Source: Calendula officinalis (taxonomy: Eukaryota > Streptophyta > Magnoliopsida > Asterales > Asteraceae). From it: a DNA stretch of 64,000 nt. A program made the position numbers and the translations under genes. Numbering within the stretch: position 1 is the stretch's first letter; every line of letters begins with the position of its first letter. Under the pieces are notes generated by a model that saw only the letters and a list, made by a program, of their open reading frames with translations, made no database searches and had not been told where the DNA came from. This document shows, one piece after another, positions 10,250 through 20,707 of this stretch. The stretch lies in assembly GCA_963853835.1 (NCBI GenBank), contig OY970824.1, positions 62,204,884-62,268,883 of the forward strand, given 5' to 3'.

Positions 10250-10960
10250 AAACAAAACTCGCCGAAGAAGACGATCAAGGTGACGTCTTTTCGATTAAGT
10301 ACGATTAAGGTGTTCGCCGGAGTTTGAATTTATGTGTTTCGAATTGGCGGGTTACAGTCACCGGAGAAGATGAATTATCGACTATGAAGAACAAGGTTTG
10401 CCGGTGGAGTGTTGGATCGAGTTATGTCGTTGGAGAAGATGAAGTTGCCGGAAGAAACAGAGCTCACCGGAGAAGATGGAATAACCTGAGTTCTTGCCGG
10501 GGTTGATCTAATCTGAAACGATTGTTGATGCAGGGCTGGCAGAGATGGTGGTGACTGTCGGTGGAGATAAATTTCGCCGGTGGTACGGTTGATGATGGTG
10601 GTGACGAAAGTGGTTGCCGTTTAGGAGTTGGGATGTTGTAGAGACTTGTTGATGCAGATCGGACGGTGGTTATGGTGGTCGAAGATGATCGCTTGTGACG
10701 GAGATGAGAGGCGTAAAAGGTGGCTGAATGTTTCAGAGGTTGGACGACGGATCTGCCGGAGAAGATGGAGGAGACGGTGGTTCGCGGCGGAGCTGTTGTG
10801 TTTGTCGTTGATGTAGTTTCTCACTGGTACAGAGTCTTTTATGTATAAATGGTGTAGATGATGAAGATGATTTGTTAATGAATTGAGGAGAGAGACGATG
10901 GGACGTAACAGAAGAGAAGAGAGAGATTGATGTTGTGTGACAGCTGTTTGTCTTTTTCTT
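10250..10960. other. GC-richer leader segment of nested element, no secure gene
   Basis: This stretch has richer GC with many GCCGG and GGTGGTGA runs and short frames on both strands (for example 10324-10506 + and 10621-10824 -). None shows a domain, and they overlap one another. It lies in the 5' leader of the element, between the primer site and the gag-like fragments. I see no supported gene. Confidence 0.4.
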
Positions 10961-11107
10961 TAAAAAGAAATTATACCTTATTTGAATTGTTTCAGAAAAG
11001 GACGAAATGGCAAATTAATACGACGTCGTTACAGCTATGAGGACTGAAGAGAGAGTAACAGATCTGATTTTCTTTTTAAACGTTTTTATAATATTGAATA
11101 GTAACTC

Positions 11108-11200
11108 ATCAGGCCGAACTAACTTGTCAGAGCCGAACTTCAGAGCCGAACTTGTCACAGCCGAACTTGTCAGCCGAACTGGTCAGCCGAACTTCTAGAT
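11108..11200. repeat. Short GCCGAACTTGTCA repeat
   Basis: Six or seven copies of GCCGAACT with CTTGTCA or CAGA spacers occur within 90 bases. The repeat lies in the untranslated leader of the nested element, about 460 bases from the primer site. Confidence 0.7.
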
Positions 11201-11648
11201 CAGATCTTGATTTTTTTTTTTTAAAAATTCACTAAAATCATCATAACTTGCTCATTTCTTAACCAAATCGAATGATTCTTTTTGCAAAACGTTCGATTTT
11301 CAATTACCTACAATCCTATTCAAACACTTTTTCGAAAACGAGTTCTGATTTTCTCGATTTTAGCTTTAAAGCTCCGAAAATATGGTGTTCTTCATGTTCT
11401 TCATTTTTGAACTTTTAAAAATGAAATTAAACCTTGTTTTTGATGATTTTAATGTGAAGTTTGCTACTGATTTGCTCGAAATCAGTAATAGAACAATGTT
11501 ATACTATCAAAAACTTGAATCATACCTTCGATTTTGAATTTAATACCACTTTTGAGCATTTTTTCACCAAAAATCTTCAAAAACCCATCAAAATCTTCAT
11601 GAATCTGCTTAATCTCAACTGATATGGATCGAATCAATTAAGACTTTT

Positions 11649-11660
11649 GCTCTGATACCA
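11649..11660 (-). other. Primer binding site of nested element
   Basis: GCTCTGATACCA on the + strand is the complement of TGGTATCAGAGC, the standard site matching the 3' end of initiator methionine tRNA. It lies two bases from the right LTR. Confidence 0.92.
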
Positions 11661-11662
11661 AT

Positions 11663-11894
11663 TGTAGTTCCGTATTTGATGATTAAACTATGGATTAAGC
11701 ATGAACAATAAAGAAATTAGGAAGATTTGGATGGAAAAGAAAAACTTGAACACTTTGCATTTGATAAGAACAATACAAAATATGGCAAAGGTTATAGAAA
11801 TTAGGTTACATCTATCTATTTATACCTAGCCTAAGATTAGACTAAATACACAAATGGTCCCTAGACTATTGGTTACAACATATGAGACCCAACA
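11663..11894 (-). repeat. Right LTR (5' LTR) of nested element
   Basis: 232 bp, identical by eye to the left LTR. It contains the promoter end in element orientation. Target duplication CTACC follows at 11895-11899. Confidence 0.93.
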
Positions 11895-14369
11895 CTACCA
11901 AATAAAACCCAAAATATTTCAACAACATATAAAAGAAAGAAATCTTCTTTAAAGGACACCAGGGGACAAATCGAGTCACACCCCAGACTCAAAGAGTTGT
12001 CCTCCAAGGAGGAGAGAGGACATGAGGTGAGGGCTTTCACTACTGATGCCCCAAAGGTGGGTGCACAGGACAGTGAAAACATCACTAAGACCCAGACCTC
12101 GGCAACTTTAAGTGATGACTCCTTTGAGGAATTACTTAAAGGACCCCGGTGCCAAGAAACCACAAGGGGGGGCATCTCTGCTTCTTCTAGGAAGAAGAGA
12201 ATGTCTAAAAGACCCAATGAATCACCAAGAAGTGATGAGGGCAGATCTGTGGAATTGATGGAAAGGATGGAAAACCTTCAAACCAATGTACCTGTTAGTG
12301 AGCCCGATGATCTTGCTAGATGGAGTGAGGGCAGTATTACAACCAAACAATTGACGGATAAAGTGGATTCTCTTGAATCCACTGTACAAGATTGTCTTAA
12401 GTATCTTACAAATCAGGGGAAAACAATTGCAGTTATGAAAAGACATGTCAATACCATCAACAAACGAATGAGGCTTTATGAACACAGGCTTCATCAACAA
12501 ACAAAGATTATAAGAAGATTGAAAAAGAAGATTGATGATAGTGAGGCTCCTCCAGTTGAGCTCACTAAGGGGGAGAAGGATAATATTCAAACAATGATTG
12601 ATGAATCAATTGCAGCAGCAGCATCCTCTCTCCTAAATCTAAAAGAAACAACTGTTGATGAAGACCAAGAAAAGATGGTTGTTGATAATGAGCCAATAAC
12701 TACTGCTCCCATGGATGAACAAGCTGAAAAAGAAACATCAGTAGTTAACCCTACTACTGATATCATAGCAGTAGTAAGTCAGGAAGAGGAAGTAAAAGCA
12801 ACAAATACTACTGATGCCCTATCAGTAGTAACTCCTGAAGTCACACCAGTAGTAACTACTTTGGTTACTACTGAAGAGGAAGAACTGCAACTTCCTGAGT
12901 TAATTGAAAGAGAAAAACATGTCATCATCTCCAAACCACCAACACCTGATCAACCACTTATCATACCTGACATTGATGATAATGTGAATTGGTTTGAGGT
13001 AGATGAATGTACACTTCCTCCACATCCCAAAATACTACCAGAAGACCAACTTAAACTGTTTTATCCAAAATTAATACTTCCTGGTATCCCTGATATGAAA
13101 TACACTCCACCTCCACCATCTGCATGCATTGGAAAAGGAAAAGAAGTTTATGATGATGATTATCCCAATAGAGCATTAGGTCACCATATGGTGAACAAAA
13201 TAAATCATGTCAGAGCAGAAAAACAGTCCAGATGGAGGGTAAAACATAGAAAATTCTTAGAGAAAGTGGAGATGTATCAAGCTCTTGAGGAGAATAAAAA
13301 GAAGAAAACTCAAGAAATTGCAATCCCTGTTCAAATACCTGTTTAAGCAGAAGACATTCAGATAGAAGCTCAAAAAGCAGAATTCAAGAGGCTCGGAAAA
13401 GTTGAAGAAGAACATATACAATGCCTTGAATATTTGGTTTCTGAATGCAAAAGAACTAAAAGTGAATTAACAGATGATGTGTTTGAACAGAAGGCCAATA
13501 TGATTGAATATTTGAAATCAAAAGGGCATAGTACAAAGTCCTTTGGCAGAATGAAGATGATTACTATTATAGACAAATATTGCTCTGCTAAGAAGAAGGA
13601 TTTGGCTGAACAAGAAGCAGAAGAAGAAAAGAAATCCAAAGCCCTAATTCCAATCAGTCCAAAATTAATCAAAACTGGTAGTATCACAACTACTGGTGAA
13701 TCCTCAACTCCCCAATCAAAGAAGAGAAAAGCTGTGGCTCAAGAACAAAGTTATCAAAAGAAGTCAAAAACACAAATCATTCCAGTTCTTGAAGTACCTA
13801 TTGCTCCCTTGCAGAACAATCCAATCATCAATTGAAGGGTTATGCAGAACAATGTTATAGAGATCATAAGGGAAGATAAAATTGTGCAGAGATTTACTGG
13901 ATGGTTACCTTTGATCATGTCCTGTTCAAGAAGTGATGTGATTAAACTACTGATCATTGGAAAACCAAGAATGTCAAAGAAATCATGGAAAGATTCTGGT
14001 GCTGAATACTTGACAAGAATGATAGATGCTGCTTTTTATCCAGACAACTACCCAGAACAATTTACAGATCCAGGAAATGTCTATGCTTGGAATGTGATTC
14101 CAACTGCACAAATGTACTTCTTTGAAAAATCTGGCAAAGTATGTGAGCTATACCTATATGAAAAAGAATATCCTCATTCTGAAAGAACTATGTATCAGAT
14201 ATTCACAAATACAATGATGAAACCTTATGATGCTGTTATGTTCCAAAACAAATTGAATTATTTCACAAAAAGAAACAGCAAATACATTATTGAACAAAGA
14301 CTTCAACAGAATCAAAGGACGTTGGAGAAAAGAAAGAAAGAAGAAGATGAACAAAAGAAACTTATGTGA
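11895..14369 (+). pseudogene. Copia extra ORF, 3' part after the nested insertion
   Basis: After one copy of CTACC is removed, the frame of 4530-5494 continues here in phase through 11997-13346, 13347-13835 and 13842-14369. It is interrupted by TAA at 13344-13346 and TGA at 13833-13835, both in the same frame, and by TAA at 5421-5423 in the first part. The protein is highly charged: a basic stretch (SRKKRMSKRP), a coiled coil over roughly codons 115-185 after 11997, an acidic Thr/Val-rich zone that again carries decamers (12690-12880), a Pro-rich stretch, and a Lys/Glu-rich C-terminus. No catalytic motif is seen. Role unknown. Confidence 0.7.
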
Positions 14370-14387
14370 TTGAAAGAGGATCAATAA

Positions 14388-14401
14388 GTTTAGGGGGAGA
14401 T
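14388..14401 (+). other. Polypurine tract of the host copia
   Basis: GTTTAGGGGGAGAT directly precedes TGTTGGAAC, the start of the 3' LTR. The strand agrees with pol. Confidence 0.85.
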
Positions 14402-15030
14402 TGTTGGAACAAATTCACAGATCAACTTATTACTGATGCTGCAGTTAGTACTGATCATGCTCAGTACTGATGGGGCAGAAACACTTAATACTGATGAGTT
14501 GATACTGGTGAAGACTATAACTAAGTTACTACTGATCAAGGCATATTGAAGATACTACTGATCAATAGTAGTTACTACTGATGATGTATCTGGACTTACT
14601 ACTGATCACCAGATTTACTACTGATGTCACTTATTTACTACTGGTGATTGCAGAATACTACTGATGAGCGTATATGGAGTATATCGAGTCCGAGATCTTC
14701 GTAGAGATAGTTATAGAATGTAATTCAATGTATATCTTTATATTTCGAATGTAAATCAAGTCCTAGAATAACTAGGGTAAATAGTTTAGCTTCAAGGACT
14801 ATTATAAATAGTTCCTTACGAATTGTAAACGTACGTGTGTATTGTTAACTCAATAATATACATTGAAGCTTTTTGTGAAACTGTGTTCTTAATATTTTCG
14901 TTTATTATTTACAGTTCATTGTTCTTAATATATTGATATAGTGTTGATCCACTGCAACTTCTATAATCAATTAGATCTAAAGGTGTTTATTGACTAATCT
15001 ATAGTTAATCGATCCTGACAGATTCCCACA
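14402..15030 (+). repeat. 3' LTR of the host copia element
   Basis: It starts TGTTGGAAC right after the polypurine tract and probably ends CCCACA at 15030, giving about 629 bp. The U3 half contains about a dozen TACTACTGAT/TACTACTGGT copies (14430-14665). A TATA box, ATTATAAATA, lies at 14801-14810 and is followed by a T-rich R/U5. The end is an estimate, as the 5' LTR is outside the window. Confidence 0.7.
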
Positions 15031-15383
15031 ATCCGGTTAAGTGCCTAATCGGTTCTAAACTGGGTTTAGATCGTGGTGTATTCACATCATTATTTTTGGC
15101 TTTTTAGTTTTGGATGAACTCTTCAATCCAACGAGCCTATTATTTTCTTAATAGATTTCCCATCTCCTAAAAAGTTTGAAAAGTTTTCCCCCCATATCTT
15201 AGAAGGTATGGTTGTTAATGAGGTATATGTTAAACTTTAATTTAATCCATTTTTTTAATTGTGAAACCCGCAATTGTTAGAAAAACTAAAATTTGATCGA
15301 GCAAGGAGCTTGATTTACTCATTCACATTAATAGATAATAGAGATGCATTTTAATTCGTATGATATATAGAATTTTAAAGTAT
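15031..15383. other. Spacer, no gene seen
   Basis: AT-rich sequence between the copia LTR and the first Stowaway MITE. No open frame of note, no repeat recognised. Confidence 0.5.
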
Positions 15384-15385
15384 TA

Positions 15386-15650
15386 CTCCTTCTGTCCCAC
15401 AAAAAAACTTCTCATTTGGCTTTTACACAAGTTTTTAGGTGATAGTTAGTGGTGAGTTTATTGATAATACTTTTGATTAAAATATAAGGTTGGATTGGAG
15501 AGAGAAAGATAGTTAATGGATATTAGTGGTGGGGTCTTTAGTAATAATAATTTTTTATTGTGTGGAGCCAATCAAATATGGAAAATGAGAAGTTTTTTGT
15601 TGTACAAAAATTTAGAGTGAAATGAGAAGTTTTTTGTGGGACGGAGGGAG
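15386..15650. mobile_element. Stowaway MITE 1
   Basis: 265 bp with inverted ends CTCCTTCTGTCCCAC and GTGGGACGGAGGGAG, flanked by TA on both sides (15384-15385, 15651-15652). The ends match the Tc1/mariner Stowaway consensus. It shares interior with the copy at 39863-40105 (GATAGTTAGTGG, AAAATATAAGGTTGGATTGG). No coding capacity. Confidence 0.9.
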
Positions 15651-15722
15651 TAATTACTAATTATTTATTAATAGAAAAAAAAACTCAAATTATATGACTA
15701 TCCTTAGATTTGGTAAATTGGT

Positions 15723-15880
15723 GAGTAGCTCAGTTGGCTCAGTTTCGCAACTAATAAAGATAATAACGTACATAAGTAAGTGTGGTCAAATAATCAACAT
15801 ATATCTGAGTAGCTCAGTTGGCTAAAACTCATTGCTAAAAACAAAAGTGTCGCATGTTCGACACCTTGAATGTCATTTTT
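15723..15880 (+). repeat. tRNA-derived SINE-like sequence with a doubled head
   Basis: GAGTAGCTCAGTTGGCT occurs twice (15723-15739 and 15807-15823) as a pol III A box. A B box-like GCATGTTCGACACC lies at 15852-15865, followed by a T run. A folded tRNA is not possible, so this is a SINE or tRNA-like relic. Confidence 0.55.
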
Positions 15881-16024
15881 TTATAAACACAAATATTTCT
15901 CAAGATAGTAAGAGGGTTGGTTGAAAAATAAAATATTATTAAATTAGAAAAGTAATAACTACATTATATATAATAAAGATAAATGCGCATGTAAATACTG
16001 ATACTGATAGATCATAGATGTATC

Positions 16025-16488
16025 TAGGGGTGTTTAGGAGCCTATACTAATTCGATCTCGAGTCGAGCTCGAACATAAAACAATACTCGATTAATCTCAC
16101 GAGCCGAGTCTAATAATTTAATACTCGACTCGGCTCGTTCGATAGCTCGTTTAGTCTCGAGCCAGACGATCTTAACAAGCCGATCCTAACGAGCTGAACA
16201 ACTGTTGTATACAATAAGTACAAGTGTTGATATAATAAGTACAAGAATATACATATATTGTTAACGAGTCGAGTAATTAACGAGATATTCGAGTTTGTAA
16301 GTTAGTTCATTCAAAAAATATGGACTCATAAAGGAGTCTCGAGCTCGAGCTCGAACACTATATAAATATTCGAGCTCGAGCTCGAGCACAATTTTAAAAT
16401 CTTATTCGAGCTCGAACCGAGTAATTATTAAACGAGCCGGACCCAAATTTCCTGATATTCGACTCGACTCGAATTGTTAACACCACTA
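16025..16488. mobile_element. hAT-type MITE with GAGCTCGAGCTCG interior
   Basis: 464 bp bounded by TAGGGGTGTT and its near-complement AACACCACTA, with an exact 8-bp target duplication GATGTATC (16017-16024, 16489-16496). The interior is full of CTCGAGC/GAGCTCG words that are self-complementary and would fold on themselves. An 8-bp duplication and TAGGGGTG ends are hAT traits. No transposase. Confidence 0.88.
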
Positions 16489-16496
16489 GATGTATC

Positions 16497-17008
16497 CATA
16501 TATAGGTAATCAAAATTATTTATTAACATACCAATATATGTAACTCTAATTAATTAAGTCTCATCAAAACCTAAGCAACAAGGCCATGTGCTTATTAATT
16601 TTCTTATAATGAGATAGTGATTTTTAATCTTAAATAGACACTCTACTTAATCCCATTTATTAAACTGGCCAAGTTACAACGACTTGGCCCTTACTATTTA
16701 GCGATCTGACTAGATCCATTTTGAGTAAATTAAGGTTCAAAAAGATTTATTTTTTTCTTCATTATTTTATATATTATTCTATGAAAACAAGCGTAAAAGT
16801 TACTGACTCGTTGAAATATGAATCCTCGAAGCATATGTAACACTAGCAACTTAGCAAGGTATCAATATAATGCGACGGCGGGTATTGTATAACTATATAT
16901 TTTACGGTGACGATATTGATGGTGGTGGTGCATAGTAATTAGTACCGGCCCCTGATGCTGTAAATTGTAGGCCCGATACTATAGCAAAATATTAAATTAA
17001 GGACTCAT
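16497..17008. other. Spacer, no gene seen
   Basis: AT-rich intergenic sequence without a supported gene or repeat. Confidence 0.5.
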
Positions 17009-17017
17009 AATTTTTAA

Positions 17018-17173
17018 GGAAAATGATAATGACAGACTTAAGGGTTATCAATAAGAAGCTAAAATCAATATAAAAACTGCCCCCTGAATTTTAGAATCAC
17101 TACTCCATCAATGAATGTACAACCATTTTAAGCATGTTAGAGACAGCCCTTAGGGGTGTCATTAACAAAACTC
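17018..17173. mobile_element. Mutator-like MITE family M, copy 1
   Basis: 156 bp with inverted ends GGAAAATGATAATGACAG and CTGTC-type TGTCATTAACAAAACTC, and a 9-bp duplication AATTTTTAA (17009-17017, 17174-17182). A 9-bp duplication points to Mutator-like transposition. Two relatives lie at 26969-27142 and 32888-33032. Confidence 0.75.
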
Positions 17174-17182
17174 AATTTTTAA

Positions 17183-17598
17183 ACCCTTCTTTATTTTTTA
17201 AATAAATTAAATATTACTCGTATCATTTTTATATCCTCCTTTTCTCTCGATCATTGCTCCTTTTTTTACCCAAAGAAAGATGCGCTTTGTTGTGAGAGGG
17301 CCAAAAGTAGTTGAAACTTGAATCTCGTGTATATTGCCCATAGAATGTCCAACATCAGCAACGAGCCCAGCAACATCAAGCCCATCATCAAGATCTTTCC
17401 CACACGGTTCAGGCCCACTTTCAGCATCAACGTGGGTACCATAAACCGCCTCAATACTCATGTCTCATGTCCATCAGTCCATGATTGATTTTTTTTGTAG
17501 TCATTTAAAAATATAATATTTTCTTTTTAAATAATTTAATGGTTAAGAAATTAACTTCAATCTTAAAATAAACCGAAAATTAATCATAATTTTCATGA
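17183..17598. other. Spacer with an unexplained open stretch
   Basis: Overlapping - strand frames cover 17207-17461, one of them hydrophobic (LMMGLMLLGSLLMLDILWA). Codon use is not decisive and no family is recognised. It may be a gene fragment carried by a transposon, or chance. Confidence 0.3.
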
Positions 17599-17607
17599 TT
17601 TAAAAAA

Positions 17608-18068
17608 GAGTAAATTACATTAGTGGTCCTTTAAGTTTATAGCAAATTTCACCAATGATCCTTTAAATTCAAAAATTACACCGATGATCCTTATTTTTGA
17701 AATGTTTTTCACCGATGGTCCTTTACGAAAAATTCCGTCTATTTTTCAAGTTAACTAACATCACATGTGATGCATATGAGGGTATTTTGGTCAATTTGTC
17801 TTTCCTAAAGGACCATTGGTGAAATTTTTTATAAACTTAAAGGACCATCCGTGTAATTTAATTGAGAAGGGGAAAAACAAATTGACCAAAATACCCCCAT
17901 GTGCATCACATGTGATGTTAGTTAACTTAAAAAATAGACGGACTTTTTCGTAAAGGACCATCAGTGAAAAACCTTTCAAAAATAAGGACCATCGGTGTAA
18001 TTTTTGAAACTAAATGACCATTGGTGAAATTTGCTATAAACCTAAAGGACCAATCATGTAATTTACTC
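17608..18068. mobile_element. Foldback Mutator-like element
   Basis: 461 bp with very long inverted arms: the left arm (GAGTAAATTACATTAGTGG onward) returns as its complement on the right, ending at AATTTACTC. Both arms carry AAAGGACCAT-type words and ATCACATGTGATG. The 9-bp duplication TTTAAAAAA (17599-17607, 18069-18077) is exact. Long arms plus 9-bp duplications are typical of MULE-derived foldback MITEs. It lies about 285 bp upstream of the ITN1-like start codon. Confidence 0.88.
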
Positions 18069-18352
18069 TTTAAAAAACCTATATACATATACAAAATATT
18101 ATACAAAACGTTTCTTGATCTAGAAAAAGAAAAGTGAGGGGCGTAAATGTAAGATTAATAAAGTTGAAGGACTAAATATTTTTCAGTTACTCTAGTGGGG
18201 TATAGTTTTAGCTTTCTTCCACTTTCCTTTGTCCTGTTCTGTGTGTTCTCTTCCTCTCTCTAATCAAACATTCCTGGCAGCCAGATTCCATCAAAACTTT
18301 ACTTCCCCAAATTCAGTTCTAGGGTTTCTTCAGTTATTCTCTAAATCCAAAC

Positions 18353-20707
18353 ATGGGTTCAGTCATGGATGAAGGTATTTTGTCTATCTCTTTAAGTTCT
18401 CTTTCTGTATGTTGCGTGATCCATCAGCAGATTGCTAATTTAATTATCGTATAGTAGTTAAAAAATATCTGATTGAAGTTGTACATGACTATAATGGACG
18501 ATCAGTTAAATTAATGCAATTTTGTGTATTAACAAATGAAAATTGTGCTCAAAATTGATCTTGCTCTGTGAATCTGTGATCGCAAATTAGCAATTAACTT
18601 AACAGTTATTCTTCAATTGTGTAGGAGATATAGAAAAGGGGCTGATGACTCCAATAAAGCATAATCAAAACCCTAACCCAATCGGAGAGCCATCACCATC
18701 ACCTTCACCGTCTTCCGCCACAGCTCCGGCACTGGTACTTTCAAATTCCGGTAAGCGGATGGATCAGGCCGGGAAGAAAAAGTACGTCAAGCAAGTAACA
18801 GGTAGGCACAACGATACGGAGCTCCATTTAGCAGCTCAAAAGGGCGATCTGACAGCTGTGAAGCAAATCCTTGATGACATTGATTCACAAATGGTGGGAA
18901 CTTTAAGTGGGGCCGATTTTGATGCAGAAGTTGCTGAGATTCGTGCATCAGTAGTAAACGAGGTGAATGAATTAGGAGAAACAGCTTTATATACAGCTGC
19001 TGAAAAGGGGCATCTTGAGGTTGTTAAGGAGCTGTTGAAATACTCTAATAAAGAAACAATCACCAGAAAAAGCCGAGGGGAATTCGATGCTTTGCATATA
19101 GCTGCATGTCAAGGGCATAATGGTAATTCCATAAATAAAGTTGTTTAACTTAATGCTATTGTTAATTAGGGTAATTAATTTTATCCATTTCTATTGCAGC
19201 TGTAGTACAACTACTACTTGACCATGATCCATCATTATGCCAAACAAGATCACAAGGAAATGCAACACCTCTAATAACTGCAGCTACAAGAGGACATACT
19301 GCTGTTGTTAAGGAATTACTATCAAAAGATCAAAGTTTGTTAGATATTTCAAGATCAAACGGAAAAAACGCGTTGCATTTAGCAGCAAGATCAGGGCATG
19401 TTGAGATAGTAAAAGCTTTACTTGATAAAGATCCATTATTGGCTAGAAGGACTGACAAGAAAGGACAAACTGCATTACATATGGCTGTGAAAGGGGTCAG
19501 CAGTGAGGTCGTTAAATTGCTTCTAGAAGCTGATGCAGCTATTGTTATGTTGCCCGATAAATCGGGCTTTACTGCATTGCATGTGGCTACCAGGAAAAAA
19601 CGAGCAGAGGTATATTCTTAATAGTAAAATACATAAATCGTCCTCGTGATTTCTATGAAATTATGAATTTTGTCCCTCACGTTTTTTTGTTACATGAATA
19701 GTCCCTGATTTTGAAATTTGTAACATCAACAGTCCATAATTTTAAAACTTGTAACATCAGTCGTCTCTAAATAGTTAACGCCTTAAAAAAAGAGTAAATT
19801 ACAGAAATTGTCCCTGTGGTATTCCCAACTCTACGGATTTGTCCCTATAGTTTTGTTTTTGTATTTGCAGATAGTGAACGAGTTGCTTAGTCTCCCTGAC
19901 ACGAGTGCTAATGTTAATGCACTAACGAGAGACCACAAAACGGCACTCGACATAGCTGAAGGTCTTCCACTATCAGAAGACTCTTCAGATATCGTCTCGT
20001 GCTTAACTCGTTGTGGTGCAGTTAGAGCCAACGAGTTAAACCAACCGCGAGATGAGTTACGGAAAACCGTAACTCAGATTAAAAACGACGTCCACACGCA
20101 GCTTTTACAAACCAAAAAAACAAACGAAAACGTGCACGGGATTGCAAAAGAGCTCAGAAAACTCCACCGTGAAGGGATCAACAATGCAACAAATTCAGTT
20201 ACTGTGGTGGCGGTCCTTTTCGCGACAGTTGCTTTTGCCGCCATTTTCACGGTTCCTGGCGGTGATGATGATGACGGGATGGCGGTGGTGGTGGACCGGG
20301 CGTCGTTTAAGATATTTTTTATTTTTAATGCGATTGCGCTTTTTACGTCTTTGGCGGTTGTGGTGGTTCAGATAACGTTGGTTAGAGGAGAGACGAAAGC
20401 TGAAAGGAGAGTGGTTGAAGTGATTAATAAGTTGATGTGGTTGGCTTCGGTGTGTACTTCGGTTGCTTTTATGGCATCTTCTTATATTGTGGTTGGTAGG
20501 AAGTATGAGTGGGCGGCGGTTTTGATTACGGTTGTTGGGGGTGTTATAATGGCGGGTGTTCTTGGGACCATGACTTATTATGTTTTTAAGTCGAAGAAAA
20601 CACGGTCCAAGAGGAAGAAGGAGAAGATTGCTAAAAGTGGGTCGAATTCATGGCATCATAACTCCGAGTTTTCTAACTCGGAAGTTGACAGAATCTATGC
20701 CATATGA
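18353..20707 (+). CDS. ITN1: ITN1-like ankyrin-repeat membrane protein with PGG domain
   Basis: Four exons: 18353-18374, 18625-19122, 19200-19609 and 19871-20707, all GT-AG and in phase, giving 588 aa. Arabidopsis ITN1, a plasma-membrane protein acting in salt-stress and ABA-linked ROS responses, is about 590 aa. The first ATG gives MGSVMDEG, then DIEKG. The cytosolic N-terminal part has ALVLSNSGKRMDQAGKKKYVKQ and then about six ankyrin repeats (about 70-350; e.g. NDTELHLAAQKGD, NALHLAARSGH, TALHMAVKG). The PGG domain (about 414-525) starts NATNSVTVVAVLFATVAF with VPGGD, and about four membrane segments follow to residue 555. A basic tail ends SNSEVDRIYAI. The 5' leader is pyrimidine-rich. 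Intron 3 carries transposon-like debris. Function is inferred by orthology. Confidence 0.93.
19622..19870. repeat. Transposon debris in ITN1 intron 3
   Basis: The intron has GTCCCT-type words (TTTTGTCCCT, GTCCCTGATTT, TTGTCCCTG) and GAGTAAATTACA, the same end word as the foldback element at 17608. It looks like an eroded Mutator-like foldback relative. Splice sites on each side are intact. Confidence 0.45.

Larger units (their letters stand above)
5495..11894 (-). mobile_element. Nested complete non-autonomous LTR retrotransposon
   Basis: Two 232-bp direct repeats (5495-5726 and 11663-11894) look identical base for base. Both are bounded by TG and CA and flanked by a perfect 5-bp target duplication CTACC (5490-5494, 11895-11899). 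A primer site complementary to initiator methionine tRNA abuts the right LTR and a polypurine tract abuts the left LTR, so the element reads on the - strand. The 5.9-kb interior has no integrase, protease or RT; only gag-like coiled-coil fragments are found (8912-9730). It must therefore have moved with enzymes supplied in trans, most likely from a related copia element. Identical LTRs imply a very recent insertion. Confidence 0.93.
1..15030 (+). mobile_element. Sirevirus-like Ty1/copia retrotransposon, 5' truncated by window edge
   Basis: The order gag end, protease, integrase, RT, RNase H, spacer, extra ORF, polypurine tract and 3' LTR shows a Ty1/copia element on the + strand; integrase before RT is the copia order. 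A large ORF downstream of pol and dense short repeats are known traits of the Sirevirus lineage. The 5' LTR and primer site lie outside the window. The body is split by a nested element (5495-11894). It is decayed: an in-frame stop at 446-448, a frameshift near 664-672 and three stops in the extra ORF. Without the nested insertion about 8.6 kb is visible. The 3' end at about 15030 is set by a CA dinucleotide and is uncertain because the other LTR is not visible. Confidence 0.85.

Noticed and set aside
13344..13835. Stop readthrough or introns to explain stops in the copia extra ORF
   Set aside because: Three separate stops without readthrough context or paired splice sites fit plain decay better.
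15723..15880. tRNA gene
   Set aside because: A and B boxes are present but acceptor and anticodon stems do not form. The same holds for 22247, 23148 and 31671.
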